This document shows positions 13,401 to 28,400 of a stretch of DNA of 64,000 nucleotides, one piece after another (position 1 is the stretch's first letter; every line of letters starts with the position of its first letter). The notes beneath the pieces are model-generated. The model was not told the DNA's origin, searched no databases, and saw only the letters and a list, made by a program, of their open reading frames with translations. A program made the position numbers and the translations under genes. Source of the DNA: Apus apus (lineage: Eukaryota > Chordata > Aves > Apodiformes > Apodidae); the NCBI RefSeq assembly GCF_020740795.1, contig NC_067285.1, positions 21,596,241 through 21,660,240 of the forward strand, written 5' to 3'.

Positions 13401-16400
13401 AAATTACTTTAGGAAAAAGAAACTAAGAACATTCAAACTGCAGGAAAATGGTGACCTTGACCGCAGTCACTTCTGTCTTCCTCAAAATCAGTTGCAGTAT
13501 CACTCTCTGTGGGCTACTACTTATCAAAAAATGAGAAAGGAACCAATATCCTGTGATATTTTTGTTTACTTCTTCGGGTATGAATGTAGGAAGTAAGCCT
13601 TGCATATATATTTGCTTTGAGAGAGGAGACATGTAACAGCTGGTTTGCTATTGTATAATCTTTAGCACCCTCTGTCGTCCTTTCTGAAAACAGGACTGTG
13701 TGTGTTTGATACTTCTGAAATTATGAGTGTGTCAGTCATGAAAATCCAGGCAGATCTTTGGCTGGGTACATCAGGGTAAGAAATACAGTGTATATTGAAA
13801 GTTTATTTTGTGTTTTCAGATTCTTCCAACAGCTCAGCGCTTGCTGGATGAGTTGTTATCTTCTCAGTCTACTGCCATCAACACGGTGTGCGGAGCCCCG
13901 GGTAACCTGGATATATCTTATTTCAGTAATCTGTGTCACAGATAGAAATTAGCTATATTTCCATTGCTTTGAGTTTCTGTTTCCATGTAGTTGAGGTTGC
14001 AGGTGAAGAGAGGTAGAAGGAGGAAAAGGGATAACTGCTAGCACTTGCATGTATATATGGCACAGCAATGGGCAATTGCTGGTATATTGGATGCCTCAGA
14101 GTGTAGACAGGGGAAGGGAGCATCAGGAAATGCACCTTTTCAGCAAAAGGTTTTTCTTTTAAAGTGAGTATTAATTATAGACTCCTAGAAATGCTGATTG
14201 GAGGGGACCTCTCCAACCTCCTACTTGAAACAGAACTGTTCACAGCGCTAACTTGGGTTAGCTGTGGCTTGGGCTAGCATAGCTGAATCTTGGTTACCAG
14301 AGATGTTACGGGGGGGTATTCCTATTTCATTGCTGCATTACCCTTTTCGTTAAGGATTTTTTTCCTAATGTCCAGTATGAATTCCCTTTTTTTATAATTT
14401 TCTACAAAGAAGAGTTTGCCTGCACTGTGTTTGTGATTGTAAGTAGCTGTAGACTGGTAATGATCACTCCTTACCCTCTCCTTTTTAGATTAAATTAGCC
14501 CATCTTCCTCAATCTTGCCTGGGCTCCATGCCCCCAGCTATCTTTGATACCCCCCCACTGTATCCTCTCTGGATTCTGAGTTGTTCCTGGTCTGGGGGAC
14601 CCAAGACTGGATACAGGATTCCATGTGTAACTTTACCATTGCCAGGTAGAGGGGGATAAAATAGTTTCCTTAAATCTGCTAGCTGTGCTTTTCTTAATAG
14701 AGCCCAGTTTGCAGGCTCGTTTTTTGTTTTGTGTTTTCAGTTAAAGTTTGCCATTGGTTTGTGTTCAGCTTGGCATTCAGCATAATCGTCAAATCCTATC
14801 AGCTACTCAGCCATTTGGTTTTCAATCTGTACTGATGCATGGGCTTTTCTGTCCCAGGTACAGAAGTTTAAATTTTTCCTCAATGAACTTGATGAGGTTT
14901 CTATTGGCATAGTCCCTGAATTTCTCCTGGTTCCTCTGGTTGTCGTGCTACCATTAAGCATGCCAGTCATGTGTCCCAGTTTAGTCTTGTAATTGGTTAA
15001 TGTAATGGTAGAATTTTAAGATAGTTCTGTATAGTGACTTCTGGAACAGGTGAAATAAACTGAGTAATGCTGCCTGTGTACTCCCTATAATCTCTGTGGT
15101 TGGGCACACAGAGGAAACTACCTTCAAAGCCTGCACACTATATATTGTGTTATTCTATTGTCAAGATCCCACTGCTGGACCTTCTGCATCAGATCAAAGC
15201 ACCTGGTACTTAGATGAATCTACTCTGAGTGACAACATAAAGAAAACCCTTCATAAATTCTGTGGACCCTCTCCTGTTGTGTTCAGGTAACTGTTTCCCG
15301 TAGAAGGGAATTAATGTAATCTGTAAGCTCATTCACCGTGTAGCCTGTACCTTTGTGTGATCCATGGACTGAGGATGCTTAGTTTCATGGTCAGTCTTCT
15401 GGACTGTATTTTTGCATAGCTTGTCCAGTGTTATTTCAGTAGAGCACAGTGTATTTGCACAATACCTTATTTGTGTGGTGTTCTTGGTCTCGTTATGCAT
15501 CTTCTCTTTTAGGTTATGCATGTCTGTGTAAAGGTACAAATATACTTCTGGATGTAGAATGTACTCAGGATTTTGTATGGCTGTGCTTAGCTTAATATTT
15601 TTTCTCATGCCTGCTCTTCTGTTTTATCCACAGTGATGTGAATTCAATGTATCTTTCTTCTACGGAGCCACCAGCTGCTGCTGAGTGGGCCTGTCTCCTG
15701 CGTCCCCTGCGAGGAAGAGAGCCTGAAGGAATCTGGAACCTGCTTTCCATTGTGCGGGAAATGTTTAAGAGACGGGATAGCAATGCAGCTCCTTTGCTGG
15801 AGATTCTAACTGATCAGTGTCTCAACTATGAGCAGGTATTCAAATCTCTCTACCGTGGGAGAAGATTTTGGGGAACCAGGCTGAGCCAGTGACTGGTGCC
15901 ATGTGCCTATAGAGTCCATGGCTGAAATGATTTTATTTTTTTTTACATTCTGTATGCATTGTGAGCCTGTGCTTCTCCGTGCTAAAACAAGGTTACAGTT
16001 TGCTCCTGTCCTGATTTAGTCATGTCCCAAAAATATGTCAGTCCTTTTAACATTAATATATGGAGTCTGATCTCTTTTGTTCAGCACATTTGATTTCTGC
16101 CCAGTCAAGGTGATTATTTTTTTTTTATTTTCCCTAAACAAAGTACATCACACATGAACTGCCATTTTGGTAAAAACTGAAGATATGTTGGGTGGTAGAA
16201 TCTCGGATTTCTTGTGTTATTTTTGTAGAAGGTACCTTTGATGGGCTTAAGTAACGTATTTTCTGATCTTTAAAAAAAAATAATATTGGGAGGAAGATTT
16301 CCTTTGATAGTTCAAGACACTGATCTCACTCTGTAATATAAATTGCAATGGAAGTTTCCTAATTGCTCTATCACATGCATCATCTTTGAGCAGGAGAAAG

Positions 16401-19400
16401 GAAATGCTTCATTTATGACATTTGTTCACTTTTTTCCTCCAAGCGTGAAGGCGTCTAGTAAGAGAACCTGCTGTGAGTGTTTTGTTCTGTGGGCATGTGC
16501 TTTCTACCAGAGAAATTTTGAGAGGCCCTTAGTTCTCACAAACCAATACTGCTTTAGTGGTTGTAGTTATCTTGGAGTTAAGTGAAAACATGGCACTAGC
16601 TACAGATGCCATTTCCTTGTGTGATTAAGTGAGAGCAGGGGATGAGATGTTGGCCACAGTGCAGCTCAACTGAACGTTTTCTTCTGCAGATAACTGGCTG
16701 GTGGTACAGTGTGCGAACATCTGCATCACACAGCAGTGCTAGTGGGCACACAGGACGCAGCAATGGGCAGTCAGAAGTAGCTGCTCATGCCTGTGCAAGT
16801 ATGTGTGATGAGATGGTGGTTCTTTGGAGGCTGGCTGTCCTTGACCCAACTATTAGTCCACAGAGGTGAGTGCCAGGATCAGATCCAGTCTCTCTCATTC
16901 TCTGATATTCAGGCATACTCAGGAGTTTATTCCTGTAGATTTCTTGTATTTGTATCATTACCTGTTCAACCATTAGTCCTTCTGTTCTATGTGCTGTGTA
17001 TGGTTCAGGAGCACTAAAATTACTTAAAACTGTATTTGCTATAGGCTGCTTACTTTTGCAACATCATGTAGTGTGGATAACTCCTTTCCTGAGAGTTCTC
17101 TTTTACATATGGGTGTAATTCTGCATTTCAGTGTCTCAGTGGAGAACATTTCTTTGAATGGTTACACTGGCTACCAATACGTTTTAATGCTTTCTAAATT
17201 TAACTCTTCAGCAGTTTAATGGATTTCTGTTTAGCTCAGTGATTCACTGATGTCTATTTCAAGAACCATTTCTTGCTTTCTGTGCTCTTAGGGAGTGTGT
17301 TCTCTGCAGTATGTTGGTAAACAGTGTCACCCACGTGTTTTGCAGTATTTTCAGTTCTCTGAGGCAAAATTCTGAGGCTTTTGCAGGTTTCTAAACCATA
17401 CTGTGCCTTGGTAAATCACTGCTATCTTTATTTAGCACTAGTAGAATAGCACCGGAGGTACTGAGGGCTTATGTTGAAATACTGTGGTTGACATTGAAGT
17501 AATTTGTTTTGTACATCTTGTCTACAAAGTGGGGTGTGTAGAATGTACTGAATTAGTTTAATGTGCTACACATGCTCAGAAAAAGCTTTTCAGAACAAAT
17601 TAAAACAGGTGGCATTTTCAATATAATTACACATTAACAGGATTTGCTTTCTGTGAATTGTTGTGTAACATTAATAAAATGCCCTATCTGTGTAAGATAC
17701 ATCAGGGACACTAAAATGGATGCAGTTTCTGTCTTGTACAGTTTATAATATGAAGTAGCTAAATATATCAGATTAAGACAAATAAAAAACTGTAGGAAAC
17801 TGGGAATTGGACTCAAAATAAAAGCAGACATCAATCAGATCACATAGAAAAACCATAAAAGATTTTGGCTTTTAATAAAGTATGAAGTTATGCTATGGGT
17901 ATTCACATTTCAGTTACTTGGCACAGTTCAGATTTGCTCAGATCTCCTACTTGAGCTCATGCATAATTGAAATGCTCCTGCTTGATTTCTTATTCTCTAG
18001 GAGTTTGAATAGTCATCAAGAACAACGCCCTTCTACCCATCCTTGCTGTTCTTTCCAGTGAATCGTAAGGAGACTTGCTCCCTCATTCCTAACTCGTTGC
18101 AGGCTCTCATCCTTATTTTTCCTGAGGGGTTCTCCCTTCTTCCTTTTCATTCTGAAAATCTTCTCCTTATTAATTCCTACCAGTCTCTTCCCTTGTTAAT
18201 GTGGTTTGTTTTTTGTTTTATGGACAAAAGGAAGCAGTCCATTTTCTTTAGCCTCTTTTGTCCTAATACCCTTTGCACCTAAATTGAGTCACCCTGTTTG
18301 ATTTTTTGTTCTTTTGCTTTTGATAGGGAATCTGAGAGGATTGAGGTGTTTGGCTTATATCTGAAGTCTCTGAAACCTGTGGTAGAGACAAAATGGCAGT
18401 TGACTGAGACACTTGGTGCAATTTCTAGAAATGTCTTTTCCTCGTCTTGAATTAGATCACCCAAATGTGTAATCCATTTAGATTATGTTGCTCAAATGCT
18501 TAGTCCCTACATCTGATTTGGCACTGGGAAATACAAAAATGCTTTGTTTTTCCCATGGTAATAAGGGACATGGAATTAATTGCTGTGTAGTTTAAGTCTC
18601 TGTAACCCTACCAGCTTGCTTCTTAGTCAGAATTATTTGAACATCAATTATTTTGTCTTGCTTCTTCTGTGCCTGTGGCTTGCAACAGTTTATTCTCCTG
18701 AGGATGGCCTTCTAAAGCCTAAATTAAATTGTTAAGCTCTAGATAGGCATATCAGGGTAGAGAGGTAAGTGCTTGGGAGGTAGATTAGGTGGACCTGTCT
18801 GGCTTTGTGCTTCCCTGTGAAGGCTGTTTAGATTGTACTTGTGAATGTCTTAACTGGAGTTGTTCACAAGACTGTTTCACAGCTGCTGCAGACTGTTTCA
18901 GGAATGTCTCCAAGAGCAGTTCCTCATGCACTGACTGGTCTCAAGAGTGCTGAGTCTCACATAACTAATACCTTATTAGGGGGAGATAAGCAAACATGTA
19001 TCATGCTTTCATGTTGGTACTGTTCATGTTTTGTTTCTGTATCAAGAGTCTTGGTTGTTAATGTATCTGTTTCCTTTTATCCACCTGTCTTCATACTAGT
19101 GTTGTCTGCTTCATTCAGCAGAAGATGTTTCTGACAAAGAGGAGGAGGTGTAAGAGAGAGTTTATTGCAGCTACATTTTGTATCTGCTTTCTAACGTGTC
19201 CTCTTACTTCTCTTAGGCGCAGAGACCTTTGCTCACAGCTCAGACAGTGGCAGCTGAAAGTCATAGATAATGTTAAGAGAGGTCAGCACAAGAAGTCACT
19301 GGAGAAGCTCTTCCAGGGTTTCAAGCCAGCTGTGGAAGCCTGTTACTTCAACTGGGAGGAAGCTTATCCTATTCCTGGGATCACATACAGCAGCACTGAC

Positions 19401-22400
19401 AAGAAGAACTCATTCTGTTGGGTAAAGGCCATCCAGCAGAGGAGCTGCCGGTTGCAGTGTGCAGAAACTGCCTGTGAGGCTGGTAGAACCCATGGACAGG
19501 AGCCTGGGGGACCATGTCTGCAGCCTGGGGACAGGCTGCGTCCCTCCCCCCAGGAGCCAGCAGTTCGTCCAAAGGAACTTACTGGAAAGCGGAAAGTTGT
19601 CTCTGAAACACCACAGAGGGTTTTGAGACGACTTTCAGCAGAAGGTGATAAAGCTGTGTATAAGACTGCAGTAGGCAAAGCAAAGTTGCCAGTGAGCAAG
19701 GGCTTGACCAGTAAACATAGTGGGAAACGCCGCATGAGCAGTGAAGACAGCTCTCTGGAGCCAGACTTGGCAGAGATGAGCCTGGATGACAGCAGCTTGG
19801 CTCTGGGGGCAGAAGCCAGCAACACATTTAGTTTTACAGAAAGCCCACTGAGCAGGAGCTACAGGGACACCTTTGAGGAGGATGGTGGGGTATACTTCTC
19901 TGAGGGACCTGAACCCAGTATCGGAAGCAGTTCCATGGCCAAGAAATCGTCCAAGGATCTTGTGGGGGAAATGGGTAGTGGTGATGATGATCTGCCTTCT
20001 GCAGATGAGAACAGTGGTGGTGTGAGCCTGAAGCCAGAAGAAGTGGGAGAGAATGGTGCAGCAGGTGGAGGGGATGATGGAGAAGAGGAAGATGATTACC
20101 AGGTATACTATCTGAATCCACAAGAGGTAGCCAAGGAAGATGATGACAAAGCTGAAGGGGGAAATGAAGAGGAGCAGGATATATTTGCAGGTATAAAGCC
20201 TCTGGAGCAGGAGAACCGGATGGAGGTGAGCAGAATCTGGTTCAAAAGACTATTTTGCAGTTTTGTGTATTGTATACATCATGATCTCGTCACCCTCCTA
20301 GCTGTCACACTTGACCTAGTATGTTGTTTAATCAAGTGCTTAAGCATAAGGGTATATGGTTAGGTATCTACAGACTTAATCCAGTGGTATCGCACATGTC
20401 TATTTCCCACAAGCTAGACTCCCTATTTCTGTGCTAACCTCAAGTGCGCCTCAATTTTAGCTCATCCCACCTCACACTCCAGGATAGGTAAAACAGTCTC
20501 TGCTTTTTTCCTAGTCTTGCTCTTGAAAATGGCAAAATTGAGTTGATATTAAAAATAAGTAAGACCAAGACATGGCCAGCAGGAAAATTTTAAATCCAAT
20601 CATTTAAGCAAAAAATTTCTGGAAAACCAGACAATGTCACATTCCTGTAATAACCTCAAAATACGTTTAGAGCTTGCACCTTTATGAACAAGCTGCTGAA
20701 ATGGAGATGCATGGAAATAGTCAGTCAGTTTGGGGTTTAGGTTTTTTTGAGTTACTCTCTGATCTCTTATAGCACTTGGAGGAAGGATGGGACTTAATAA
20801 TGGAAAGAAAGCTTTTTAGGGGAGTACTTAAAGGATGGTCATTAATGTCTGGGCAAGGAGGACTCAGAGTATCTGCTGCTGAAGTTAATTCTGAACTATG
20901 TTTGCAGAGTCTTTGCAAGCAGTGGTTTGAGCAGCCTAGCTCCAGCCTTCATGAATGTGGTTGGAATATGACCGTCTGTTCCTTCTTGCAGATCCTTTTT
21001 GCCTGTGCAGAGGCCCTGTATGCACATGGATACAGCAGTGAAGCATGCCGCTTAACTGTAGAGCTCGCCAGGGACCTACTGGCCAACCCTCCAGATCTCA
21101 AAGTCGAGCAGCCACCAACTAAGGTAGAGAGAACGCTTGTCCAGTCTTGGGGGTAGAAAGTCAGCTAGAAGCAATGTGTGGGATGGATACAACAGCTTTC
21201 ATGGGCGTTTCTCACTTGCTGTGATTAAGGGCCTTTCACTTACTTTGGGTTGAACTTCTCTGGATGTAATTAATGTGTTTTATCACTGTGCATGTGTGGG
21301 TGAATGAAAGGGAGAAAGAAAATAATTGGCCATTCAGCAGGACTTCAGGAGTCTTCAAAAACTCAACTTTAGTTAAAAGCTTCTTCGCTTTTCTCTTCGT
21401 TTTGCTTCAGAGAGAAGCTTGGTTTATCTGTTAAAAACTGCAGCTGCTTTAGGAATCTATTTTAAATCAGTTGAACAAAACTCTATTTAACATCAACTTC
21501 AAGGGCTATTTTGTTCAACATATACTTGCTATTGTGTGCTATGAGATTATACTGCAGCCATAAGAAGTTTTGATTTTTGTGCAGGTCTGTGCAAGTGGCC
21601 CTGTTTCATGTCATTCTCCCAAAACCACTTGTCTCCTACTTCATAATGTCCACCACTGGAAATGTTAGAAATTTTGCTATTTCAGGATAGAGGGTTTGAG
21701 AGGAAATAAGTATAAACTTCTGGAAAATCACTTGTAGTGGCACTAAATAGTGTTTCTTATATGGAAGGGTTCCCTTGGAAGGGATAGGCATGCAACATCT
21801 GCCTGCATGTCCAGTAGTGGACATACTGCTTACCAACCGGCCAGCTCTTCCACTCTGTTGAACTGGAGTGAGATAGGGGAAATAATGATGGTCATCAGTT
21901 ACCACTGGGATTTTTGATTCCTCAAAAAGGGAATAAAATTTAAATGTGTTTTATTATTTCTTCTGTCTACTCATTATTGCAAAGAAAAGGAGGACAAGCA
22001 TAGAATCATTTAGGATGTTTAGGAAAGTGTCCTGTTAAATATTCCTCCTCAAACAGGGCAAAAAGAACAAGGTATCAACCAGCAAGCAGACATGGATGGC
22101 AACCAACACCCTGTCTAAAGCTGCTTTCTTGCTGACTGTGTTAAGTGAGCGGCTGGAGTATCACAACCTGGCCTTCCAAATAGGAATGTTTGCTCTGGAG
22201 CTGCAGAGACCACCTGCCTCTACAAAGGCTCTGGAGGTATGAAATGTGTCAAAAGGTATCTGTACAGCATCTGTAAGCAACATTGTTCTGCTTGAATGTT
22301 TTTGCTCTTCTGGTTTCCATTTCAACTCCTGAAGTTTGGTTATGCTTATATTTGTTTCCTTAAAATTGGTTGCAGTGGGACTAAATGAATTGTCTCCACA

Positions 22401-25400
22401 TCCCATTAGCACATGTTGATCTACCAGAAGAATTATTAGAAATATCATTTCATCTGGTGCCATCAGGCCTTTGATTTCATGTGAAGTGATAGGCTTGAAA
22501 ATATTTAAATGAGTACAGAATCTTTTATTAATATATTATTTTGATTAGAAAAGCTTGCTTACTTATCTTAAATATGTTTCCAGTTTGCTTGGCTAATTTG
22601 GGAAAAGTAAAGCCATTTGTAAACGGAATTGCTCATATTTGCATTGTTGAAATAGTTTGAAACTTATTCCTATGGGTGAATAGGTGTAATTGTTACATGT
22701 TTGAAAATGGTTACTCTTGCCCATAGCTCATTTGTTGCAGGCAAACACTATGCAGGCATATTATTTTGAACACTGCTTGATTACTATTAGGCTTTCTATT
22801 TAGAAAAAAGAAGTGTCCAATTAAGATCTTGTCTGTGTGATTTGCATCCACCTTGCTTTTCACTGCAGGGTTGTGCAGTTCCTGAAGATGTGTATCATAG
22901 AATCATAGAACTATTCAGGTTGGAAAAGACCCTTGGGATCACTGAGTCCAACCATCATCCCTACTCTACAAAGTTCTCCCCTAAACCATATCCATCAACA
23001 CCACATCCAAACGACCCTTAAACACATCCAGGGATGGTGACTCAACCACTTCCCTGGGCAGCCTATTCCAGTGTCTGACCACTCTGTGAAAAATTTTTCC
23101 TGCTGTCCAGTCTAAACCTCCCCTGTTGCAGCTTGAAGCCATTCCCTCTTGTTCTGTTGCTAATTACCTGTGAGAAGAGACCAGCACCAACCTCTCTACA
23201 ATGTTCTTTCAGGTAGTTGTAGAGACTGATGAGGTCTCCCCTCAGCCTCCTCTTTCTCAAACTAAACATTCCCAGCTCCTTCAAGTGTTCATAAGACTGG
23301 CCCCAGCTGGATTTGAGTCTATTTACCACCACTCTTTGGGCCTGACCATCCAGCCAGTGTTTGATCCAACAGATCGTATGCTCATCCAGGCCATGAGCAG
23401 CCAGTTTTTTTATGAGAGTTCTGTGGGGATCCATGTCAAATGCTTTTTGGAGGTCCAGATAGACAATAACCACAGCCTTTCCCTTGTCAAACAGTCAAGT
23501 CATCAGGTTATAAAAGGAGATCAGATTCCTCAGGCAGGACCTGCCTTTCATAAGCCCATGCTGACTAGGCTGATCCCCTGGTTATCCTCTATATGTCTTC
23601 TAAGTACACTCAAGATGATCTGCTCCATGACCTTCCCTGGTACTGAGGTCAGACTGACAGGTCTGTAGTTTCCTGGATCCCCCTTTCTGCATTTCTTATA
23701 GATGGGTGTTACATTTGCTACCCTCCAGTCCACTGGGACCTCCCCAGTTAGCCAGGTAAATGATGGAAAGTGGCCTCTTGATCATGTCTGCCAAGTCTTT
23801 CAGCACCCTTGGTATCCACCAGCTATGTTTGTTACACTAATTATCTGTACTTCTTACGGTCTGATTAGAAGATGGTGAGATTGCCGGTCACTTGTGACCA
23901 AAAAGAAAAGAATCACTTTTGACATTTTAAGAATGGAGGGAATGCAAGAATGGCACAGAGCAGTGAAATCTAACAGTCTTCATCCAGGTGGCATGTGTCC
24001 TGCCACCCTGTGCCCATTCTTATACCAGTCAGTATCTGTGGTCTCCAATGGGTGTATTACTTAGCATAGCATCCTTTCTTTCTACAATTAAGAGTAATCA
24101 CCTTTTCCACTGACTTACCCAGTCAAACACTTCTCCCGATTCTCATATGAAAGCTGAAGTGGTTTCTTCTGTATGCAGCTCAAGACTGATATTTGAGTAA
24201 AAGAAGAAAATGTATAAATATGAGGCAAGTCTTGTATCAGATTGGAAAATCTGTTTGTTATGGAGAGAACAGTAAGAGGCTAAGGTACTAAGAGTTGCTA
24301 TAATTTAATGATCCAATAAAAACTATTGCTGTACTCTACGTATAGAAAAATAGTCGACTGCCCACAGGGCCTGTGCTCATGACAGCTACTTCTGTTTCCT
24401 TGTGGATACTACCAGGTGAAGCTGGCATACCAGGAGTCTGAGATTGCAGCCCTCTTGAAGAAGATTCCCTTGGGCACTAATGAGATGAACACTATTCGAG
24501 GGAGAGCTGAAGAACTACGAGAAGGAACACTATGTGATTACCGCCCTGTCCTGCCTCTGATGTTGGCTAGCTTCATATTTGATGTCCTGTGCACTCCAGG
24601 TACTGTCTGCATTGGCTTGAAACAGGTACAAAGCAAAGAATAGGACCACAGGAAGCTCTGCAGATTCAGAGAGTTCTCAGCAATGACTTTTGCCTTCTGA
24701 TCCTAGTTTTGAAAGTTGAGCACTAATTCTGTTGTCTTCTTTCAGTGGTCTCTCCTACAGGCTCTAGACCCCCAAGCCGTAATTGGAATAATGAAATGCC
24801 TGGAGACGAAGAGCTTGGCTTTGAGGCAGCTGTTGCTGCTCTTGGTAAGAATCTTTTACAAGAAAGGTCTTTCTTCATCCATGTTTTGCATCCTACCTCA
24901 TTTTGCATGGTAAGAGTTAGTAGTTCATTCCAGTTCAGTGAAGAAATGAAAGTGTATGCACAGTTTGTCATAGCCAGATGAGGAAGAATTCTACATGCCA
25001 GGGCTGATCTTCCTTTGCAAGCTGTGGAAAATGGAAGGTTACAGGACAGGAATTGAACGTTAAAGGAGTAACATTAATTCTAGCTTTTTTTCTTGCTGTT
25101 TTGTTGCGGAAGATGTATTGCTTGGGTTTTAATGGAGATGGACGGTTTTGGAGAACCAAAGACTAGACAATTATAGTGAAAGGCTAGCAGAAGTACTCTC
25201 AGGCGTTACCATATAATTCAGGATCTTAGCATAATTCTTGCCCCATTTATCAGCTTCAGAAACAAAGTAGTGATTATGTATGTTATATTGACAGTACTGT
25301 ATGCCTGCCTTAAAGCAGCATGCAAAAAGGAATAGAATGGATTAAACAAGACCTGTCCTCTGTTGTCCCATCTCTGAAAGTAGGAATATTAGCTTTTTAT

Positions 25401-28400
25401 GCTGTGGGAATGCTGGCTTGTGTAGCATCTACAGAAACTGGAAAAGCTTGTTTTAAGATGGATTTGTGGGCTTGCTTGGACTCTTCCCATGGCATATTAG
25501 GATCTGGTTGTTCTGACAGTTGTAGCCAACTTAGTATTCTGGGGACAGACAGCAGCTCCTATTTATTCATGGCCTATTTCTGAAAGTAACAGAAAAATAT
25601 TGAAAAAAAAAAATAACCTTCTTTTGCCTGTGACAGCAAGGTGAGTGAAATAGCCTGAGGTATAGATAGTGCTCAGGATGTAGTACAGTCCTGTGGGCTC
25701 ACTTCTCTCTTCATCCCCTCTTTTATGGCCTGCAGGCATGAAAACAACTGTCAGTGAGGCAGAACATCCTCTGTTGTGTGAAGGCACCCGAAGGGAGAAA
25801 GGGGATCTGGCACTAGTCCTGATGATTACATACAAGGATGATCAGTCTAAGCTGAAGAAGGTGAGTTTTCCTTTAAAAGGGGAAAGGGAGATGCAGAGCA
25901 AGCCATGTTTGGGTTATGATGGATTTGGTAGTTTTGCCAGTGAGCATAAATGGCTGTGTCATGTGCTGATAATTTACAAACTATGTGTGGTATATATGTT
26001 CTTCCACTGATGCAAAGTCTGATTGCAGAGTGTGCATTGGCCTGTAAGAGGCACTCTTTCCATAGGTTTCTGAAGGTCCAGTTGGGAGATGCATTTGCAT
26101 ACCTGCTAAAACAAGTCCTTTGTCCCAGGCATTTTCAGTGTGCACTGTGTGTGTGGTCTGGGGATTAATTCTCTTTTGCTGCAGGGATGTTGGCTTGCAG
26201 AACAGTATATCTAGCAAAACCTTTGTTTCCAGCAAAAAATATTACTCCTGTCTTTCTGTCTCCTAAAAGAGAAGCCCTTTTTGCTGTACTCTTCACCAGG
26301 GAATAATAGGGACATGGTGATATCAGTCATAAATTCTCTGTCACTTGCGTAGTATTTACTTCATATGGAGAATGACAAACAGAAATGGATGAACCCATAA
26401 AACGTGGTCATGCATTGTTCCCCAATGACATAGTAAATAAGGACAAGGAAGTGTTACTGTAGGCTGGTAGAAGGCAGATTCTCTAGTGGCTTTACCAGTT
26501 TCTCAGTAATGGTGTCACAGAATTTTTTTGAATGATGAGCACAGAATTTTGGTGACTTAAACAAGAACATCTAATGACTGGCAGAACTAAATACAGAGTC
26601 CTCCATTCTGTTCTTGATTTACAAGAAATACTTCTTTATAGTTAGTTTTGGGTGTTTGTTGGTCAGTTAGTTTCAAGTATAGACAGTGGTAATTTGAACT
26701 GAAAATGGAGATATTCCCAGTGAATCTCCGCTTCCTCGGTAATACAGACCATGTGGCTCTCAACTGTGCATTGCTGGTCTTCAGTGCAGGAAGATGATGC
26801 CTGCTTTCTAGAAAATAAGCATTTTCTCTTTTTCTCCAACAAATGGAGTTTATTGTCCACTGGGAAGCTGATTTAAAATTTTTCTTCTGTCTTAATGTAA
26901 TGCCTGTTCTTACCCTTCTGCTAAGCTCTTTCTTTATTTTTTTTTCCTTTCCTGTTAAAGATTTTGGACAAACTCCTGGACAGAGAGAGTCAAACTCACA
27001 AACCACAGACTCTGAGTTCCTTCTACTCATCCAGCAAGCCTACAGTAGCAAATCAAAAATCTCCCTCCAAACATGCTGCCCAGTCCACTGCAGCTATCCA
27101 GCAGCTTCCAGGGACTTCTGTCACACAGCAAGCTTCTGTAAGCACTGCAGTCCAGAGCAGTCCAGAGAACTTTGTGGACAAGAGTGCACAGGGTAAGAGG
27201 TGTTTTTAAGGGCTATGCTGACATCCTTCTGTTATCACTGCAAAACCAGTACTGCACATTTTTGCCTGTTTGGGTTGTTGTCACAGTGATTATATTACCA
27301 TCTGACTGCTTGATGATTACTAGAATGTCATTCCCCCTTTATCTGTTCGGCTGGATCTGTTTCTGTACACATTCTTGTTGCACAGAAAGTCAAGCTAATT
27401 TTCAGGTTTTCCTATCTTGAGCTGCTTGTATAACCAGCTAACATAAAACTACTGTGGCTTCATCTTTTTGGTTTGTATCACAGAAGTGCAAGATTTCAAA
27501 AGGTTACACACTGAGTCAGGTACCTTAATGCAAGATAAATAACTAAGACTGCTGAAGGGCATTAGAGATAAATGTGGTTTTCTTCAAGCTGCTCCTCCAC
27601 TTTCATGGCAAACATCACATACAGCAGCATTTGGTGGGAAGCAGATGCTCTCTTAACTCTTCCCAAAGAGATCAATACTAGCTGAGGATTGCTGCGATAA
27701 GGTTAGGATTGCTGAAGGGTTTTTCTTCTAAAAAAATTTCTATAGTTGCAGCAAATTTTACGAATTTTGAGTTGTTAAGATTAAATGTTATTGGCCTGAT
27801 ACTAGATTATATGCTTAATACTGAAAGAAAATGGAGATAATCCTGGTCATAAATACCACTTATTTTATAAAAATCCTGCACCTTTCAATTTTTACGTCTT
27901 CTAAGTGGCCACATCTGGTTTCAGAGATAGAGAAACAAATCAGAATGCTTACCTTGTCACTGTCTGTTTATGCAGAGAGCTCTCAGAGGTCACCCTGTGA
28001 GCCAGCTACAGAGGCCACTGTCTTGAAACAAGAGGGAAAGGTCCCCAGTCGTCTGGCCCTTGGAAACCGAGGTGGATACAATGGGAGATGCTGGGGTTCG
28101 CCTGTCAGGCAGAAGAAGAAACACACAGGTAGAAACTGATTTGTTCATACAGCATCTAGTGCTGTACTAGGCAGTCTTGCTGGGCTTTCAGCAATTCCCT
28201 TGCGCTTGTCAGCCTTTCCTGAACTACAGAAGCAGTTGATAGTTTCTGAAGTGTTTGGCATGGAGAAATAGGTTTTGGTCCACAGGTTTCCTGCCCTGTG
28301 CCTTGTATGCAACTTGTATGCCAAGTTGCCATACTTTTCTGACACCAGGTATTTTCTTGATGATGGATTAGATTTCTGGAGCTGAATGACTGCTGGACTC

